From Alisma plantago-aquatica (Eukaryota > Streptophyta > Magnoliopsida > Alismatales > Alismataceae), in the NCBI GenBank assembly GCA_963693085.1, contig OY856409.1:1166015249-1166079248 (forward strand): a stretch of DNA of 64,000 bases, given 5' to 3'. Every line of letters starts with the position of its first letter. Position 1 is the first letter of the stretch. The translations under genes were made by a program, and so were the position numbers. Positions 61,001 through 64,000 of this stretch are shown in pieces. The notes below the pieces were generated by a model. The model ran no database searches and was not told the DNA's origin. It worked only from the letters and a program-made list of their open reading frames with translations.

Positions 61001-62229
61001 AATGGGTTATGAATGTAATAAGATAACCCTTGTATTGCATGGTACTGATATGTAATTGTATCATGTTTACTAATCATGTAGATATGTTGAGAAGATGAGC
61101 ATAGCCAGGTATGGGCTATGATGTTCTGTACATTGAAAATGTTCTATAGGCCTTATAAACCACAATATGCCTTGTTGCCTATTAAGGGGTAATAAGAGGT
61201 GAGATGAGCTTTGTGAACTATGTACAATACTTTGTGTAGCAAGAATTATAATGACCTTGGTCAGATGACCTGTGAGTATAAAGTTACCTAATAAGTGGTA
61301 ACAAGTGTTCTATGATGAGATAAGGGTTCAAATACCCAAATGTTATAATCATGATGATGAAATTGTCAAGAAGTGGAATTGTACTTGGTGAGTTGAGGGA
61401 CTAAGATCCCAACACTTTATGAAAAGAGTATGGCTACATGCCATGACTCCATAATGACAATGTTAGGCATTAGATATATGATCTAAACCTGAAGAAAGTT
61501 AATGTTGTGGTAATGATTCTATAGTGAATAAATGTTATACATGTTCTTCGTATTCCTAAAAGGATAAGTAACATGTTGTTCTAACAAATTATAGTTGCAT
61601 TGCTTTTGATAAGAATGATGTTCTAATCTGTTAGACATTGAATTAATTGCTTCCAAACAAATATAATTCCTTTGTGTATATTTATCTTTTTAAGCTACAA
61701 TAATAATGTTTCTGGTGGAGAGTTATATCTCTCGCTGGGGCAATTTACAATTGTCTCACCCCCGTGGGAATCACATTTTTAGGTGGACGTGGACGAGGAG
61801 GCAGAAATCCTTCAGTAGGTGAAGGGCAGCAACAACAGCAGCAGGGGAAGCAGTGAAGTCTCAGGTGGAGACACTGGTTGTTATGCCTTGTATAGATGTA
61901 AATAGAGTCCTATGTGTCGTCTCTGTACTCTCAGGTCCTCGGAGTAATAGTTAATGCTTTTGAGATTTTGGCTCAGTGCCTCGAGATTTTTTACTGCCTG
62001 TGTTTAGCTTGACAGGACAGTTAATGCTTGTAATTCTCTGAAGGAGATGATGCAGAATATGTACCTTTGAACAAGAATGTAAATATGTTACTTTGGTTCT
62101 ATGTGAGAAAGTTTTCCTTTGATGGACCTCTTGATAAAAATGTTTTAATTTTTAGTGATTTTTGGTAATCCGCTTCTTAGTGAACGCTTCCGCATTAGTT
62201 AATCATGTTTTTGTGAGTTGTATGCCACA

Positions 62230-64000
62230 CCTATGGTCTTCGACGACACCAACTTCCTATATTGGAAGAGAAAAATGTAGTTCTACCTTCAAGGTGTGAG
62301 ATATGAGATGTGTAAGGTGGTGCAACTCAAGTATGAAGACCCAAAGGGGGAAATCTCCACTTGGACTGAAGCACAAATCAAGCAAGCTCAACTCAATGCA
62401 AAAGTAGTGAGCATCATCTACGCAGCCCGCACTCCATCCAAGTTCAACCAGATATCTTCTTGGGACACCACACATGAAATTTGGAACACGCTATGTGTCA
62501 CCTATGAAGGTACGGAGCAAATAAAGAAGCCAAGATCTACATGCTTGGTGGGCTACTTGAAAACTTCAAGATGGGTAAGAATGAGAGAGTGGCTGATATG
62601 TACACTAGGCTCAATGTGATCATCAATGGATTGGCAGCCCTTGGGAGTGTGATGGACAAAGGCACTATCAACTCCAAGATCTTGAGATCTATTCCTAAGA
62701 GATGGGAGCCCAAGGTTACATCCATTGAAGAGGTGTACAAGCTAAGTGAGTTGTCAACTGAGGAGTTGGTTGGTAACCTTCAAGCCCATGATCCTAGGCT
62801 TGATAAGCAAGAAGTAGAACAAAAGAGAGAGGAGAAGGAGTCCAAGAAGATCAAGGACACAACCTTCAAAGCTCAAATTGAAGAGATGGTTCAGCAGCAA
62901 CAAATTGCTCTCAAGTCCCCTACTCCTTTCTTAAGTGAAGATGAAGGCCCAAATGAGCATGAAGCAAACTACTCCAAGGGCAAGCACTTCAAGGGGAAGC
63001 CTTCTTCATCAACTCTGAGATGCTATGAGTGTGGCCAAATAGTCCATTTCAAGAGTGACTGCACGAAGGCCAAGAAGAGCCATCACAAGAGCAGCCACAA
63101 AAAAGACACAGAGTACAAGAGAGAAGGCAAGTACAGGAGGAAAGAAAAGAAAGAAGATCTAAAGATGCAGCTCATGCAACTTGGGAGAATTCCTCCTCAA
63201 GCTCTTCAAGCTCCAAAGATGGAGAATGCCACCTTGCTCTCATGGCCTCTACAAGTGAAGATGTAGGTGAGGTAAGTGAAGTCAATTTGCATGAGTTATC
63301 TAAGGAAACTCTTATTGATATGCTTAATGATTGCCGGTCATCTTTTACTATATGCAAATCTAAAAGGAAAAGATTAGGCAAGATAGTAGATGATCTTTAT
63401 GCTAAAATTGAGATTCTTGATAATAATGAAAAACTGCTCCTGGATAGCATAGATTCTTTGCAAGGACAATTTCTTGACCTTGAGATTCAACATAATGGAC
63501 TAGAGGTTGAGGATGGGGTCTATCTTAAGACTATTGAAGATCTTAAGGAAGACAACCAAAAGTGTCAAGATGAGTCAGATGTTCTTAAAACTAAAAATGT
63601 AGAACTAACTCTCATTGATGATGCTAGGAAGCAAGAGATTCATGTTTATCAAAAGGAAATTTTGTTGCTTAAATCTGAAAAAGCCAAGTTACTTACTCAA
63701 TTTAATGATTTATCTTCAGACCTATTTTGCAAAGTAATGAAGTTTCTAGCATAGCTTTAGAATGAGATTCCTTTCATACTAAAGCCCTCTATTTAGAGGC
63801 TGACATATTTCATACTAGAGATGATCTTACTAGTCTTTCTACTACTGTCATTAACCTTAGTGATGATAATGCCAAGTTAAGTTCTACTTTGCAAAAGTTT
63901 CTTTCGGGAAAGAAATCACTCAATGATGTCCTAGATCACTCTACCAAACAAATTGGTACTAGTGGTTTGGGATATGGTGGGACTGCTCCCGAAGGTAAGA
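62230..64000 (+). pseudogene. gag: Element D gag, main piece (Copia Maximus/SIRE-like), broken and running off the window
   Basis: Continues the frame of 49836-49894 after element C. The Copia gag (UBN2-type) domain is plain: FDDTNFLYWKRKM, a TAG at 62278, then YLQGVRYEM, TWTEAQIKQAQLNAKVVSII, EIWNTLCVTYEGTEQIK. A one-base loss near 62525 shifts to GGLLENFKMGKNERVADMYT and NGLAALGSVMDKG. The zinc knuckle is complete at about 63021-63062 (C-Y-E-C...VHF...DC). A shift near 63210 leads into MASTSEDVGEV at 63242, then a long coiled-coil region of the kind seen in Maximus/SIRE. After a TAG at 63752 it resumes in another frame and reaches GTSGLGYGG near 63960, also typical of that lineage. Pol would lie to the right. 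Confidence 0.88.

Larger units (their letters stand above)
49895..62229 (+). mobile_element. Element C: gag-only Tekay-like element inserted in D gag
   Basis: LTR-bounded element of 12.3 kb with CCTAT directly before (49890-49894) and directly after (62230-62234), a perfect 5-base target duplication. It holds 5' LTR, iMet primer site, gag, a tandem array, PPT and 3' LTR. No protease, RT or integrase is present between gag and the 3' LTR, so it depended on another element's enzymes. Gag and LTR are related to element A. Confidence 0.95.
56652..62229 (+). repeat. Element C 3' LTR (5.6 kb, long form)
   Basis: This runs from TGTAACATCCCTGACCTGGG to TTGTATGCCACA. It contains everything in the 5' LTR plus a segment of about 1.35 kb (59437-60790) with the telobox array. 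TATAAAAG is at 57537-57544, palindromes at 58046-58975. Confidence 0.95.

Overview
This window looks like a slice of gene-poor heterochromatin from a large-genome flowering plant. I found no host gene, tRNA, rRNA or CRISPR array. Almost every kilobase belongs to nested, broken LTR retrotransposons. Plant origin is supported by Ty3/Gypsy chromovirus (Tekay/Del-like), Athila-like and Ty1/Copia Maximus/SIRE-like coding remnants, by initiator-tRNA-Met and tRNA-Asp-like primer sites, and by plant telomere-like AAACCCTAA motifs in the LTRs. The letters A to G below are my own labels.

Layout. 1-5622: element G on the minus strand (non-coding internal part, primer site, one LTR of about 3.4 kb). 5623-17189: element A, a Tekay-like chromovirus on the plus strand, with its 5' LTR cut on the left, gag-protease-RT-RNase H-integrase-chromodomain remnants and a complete 4.6 kb 3' LTR. 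17190-39122: element B, an Athila-like gag-only family in a tandem LTR-internal-LTR-internal-LTR array that shares its middle LTR. Its first internal region is interrupted by minus-strand element F (19408-23943). 39169-46129: element E, a 5'-truncated Tekay-like pol plus a 4.3 kb LTR. 46130-48335: unassigned AT-rich DNA with a compound AT/AC microsatellite. 48336-64000: element D, a Copia Maximus/SIRE-like element whose gag is split by element C (49895-62229). C is a gag-only Tekay-like element flanked by a perfect CCTAT target duplication.

How the parts relate. A, C and E share the same PPT and primer-site design. A and C have clearly homologous gag. C has no pol, so it would have needed an A-like partner. 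A itself is dead: the RT active site and one integrase catalytic Asp are changed, and pol carries eight nonsense codons but no frameshift over about 3.2 kb. Seven of the eight are TAG, which fits deamination of methylated CHG cytosines. B has gag and an extra acidic upstream ORF but no pol.

Most unusual signals. (1) Several LTR families each carry their own dispersed multi-copy short palindrome (A/C: AAACGGTCTCAAGACCGTTT type; B: GACCGTGCC...GGCACGGTC; D: ATCGGTCGAGTT hairpins; E: GTGTAGCAGTTGCTACAC). (2) A tandem array of 16 units in C has GAACATTC, a heat-shock-element dimer core, unchanged in all 16 units at about 31 bp spacing. The LTRs of unrelated B also carry heat-shock-element-like palindromes. 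(3) A 10-copy telobox array with alternating subunits lies in the 3' LTR of C. (4) B has an unrecognised upstream ORF and a second TATA-type promoter arrangement inside its internal region. Boundaries and motifs were read by eye; lineage names rest on motif recognition, not on a search.
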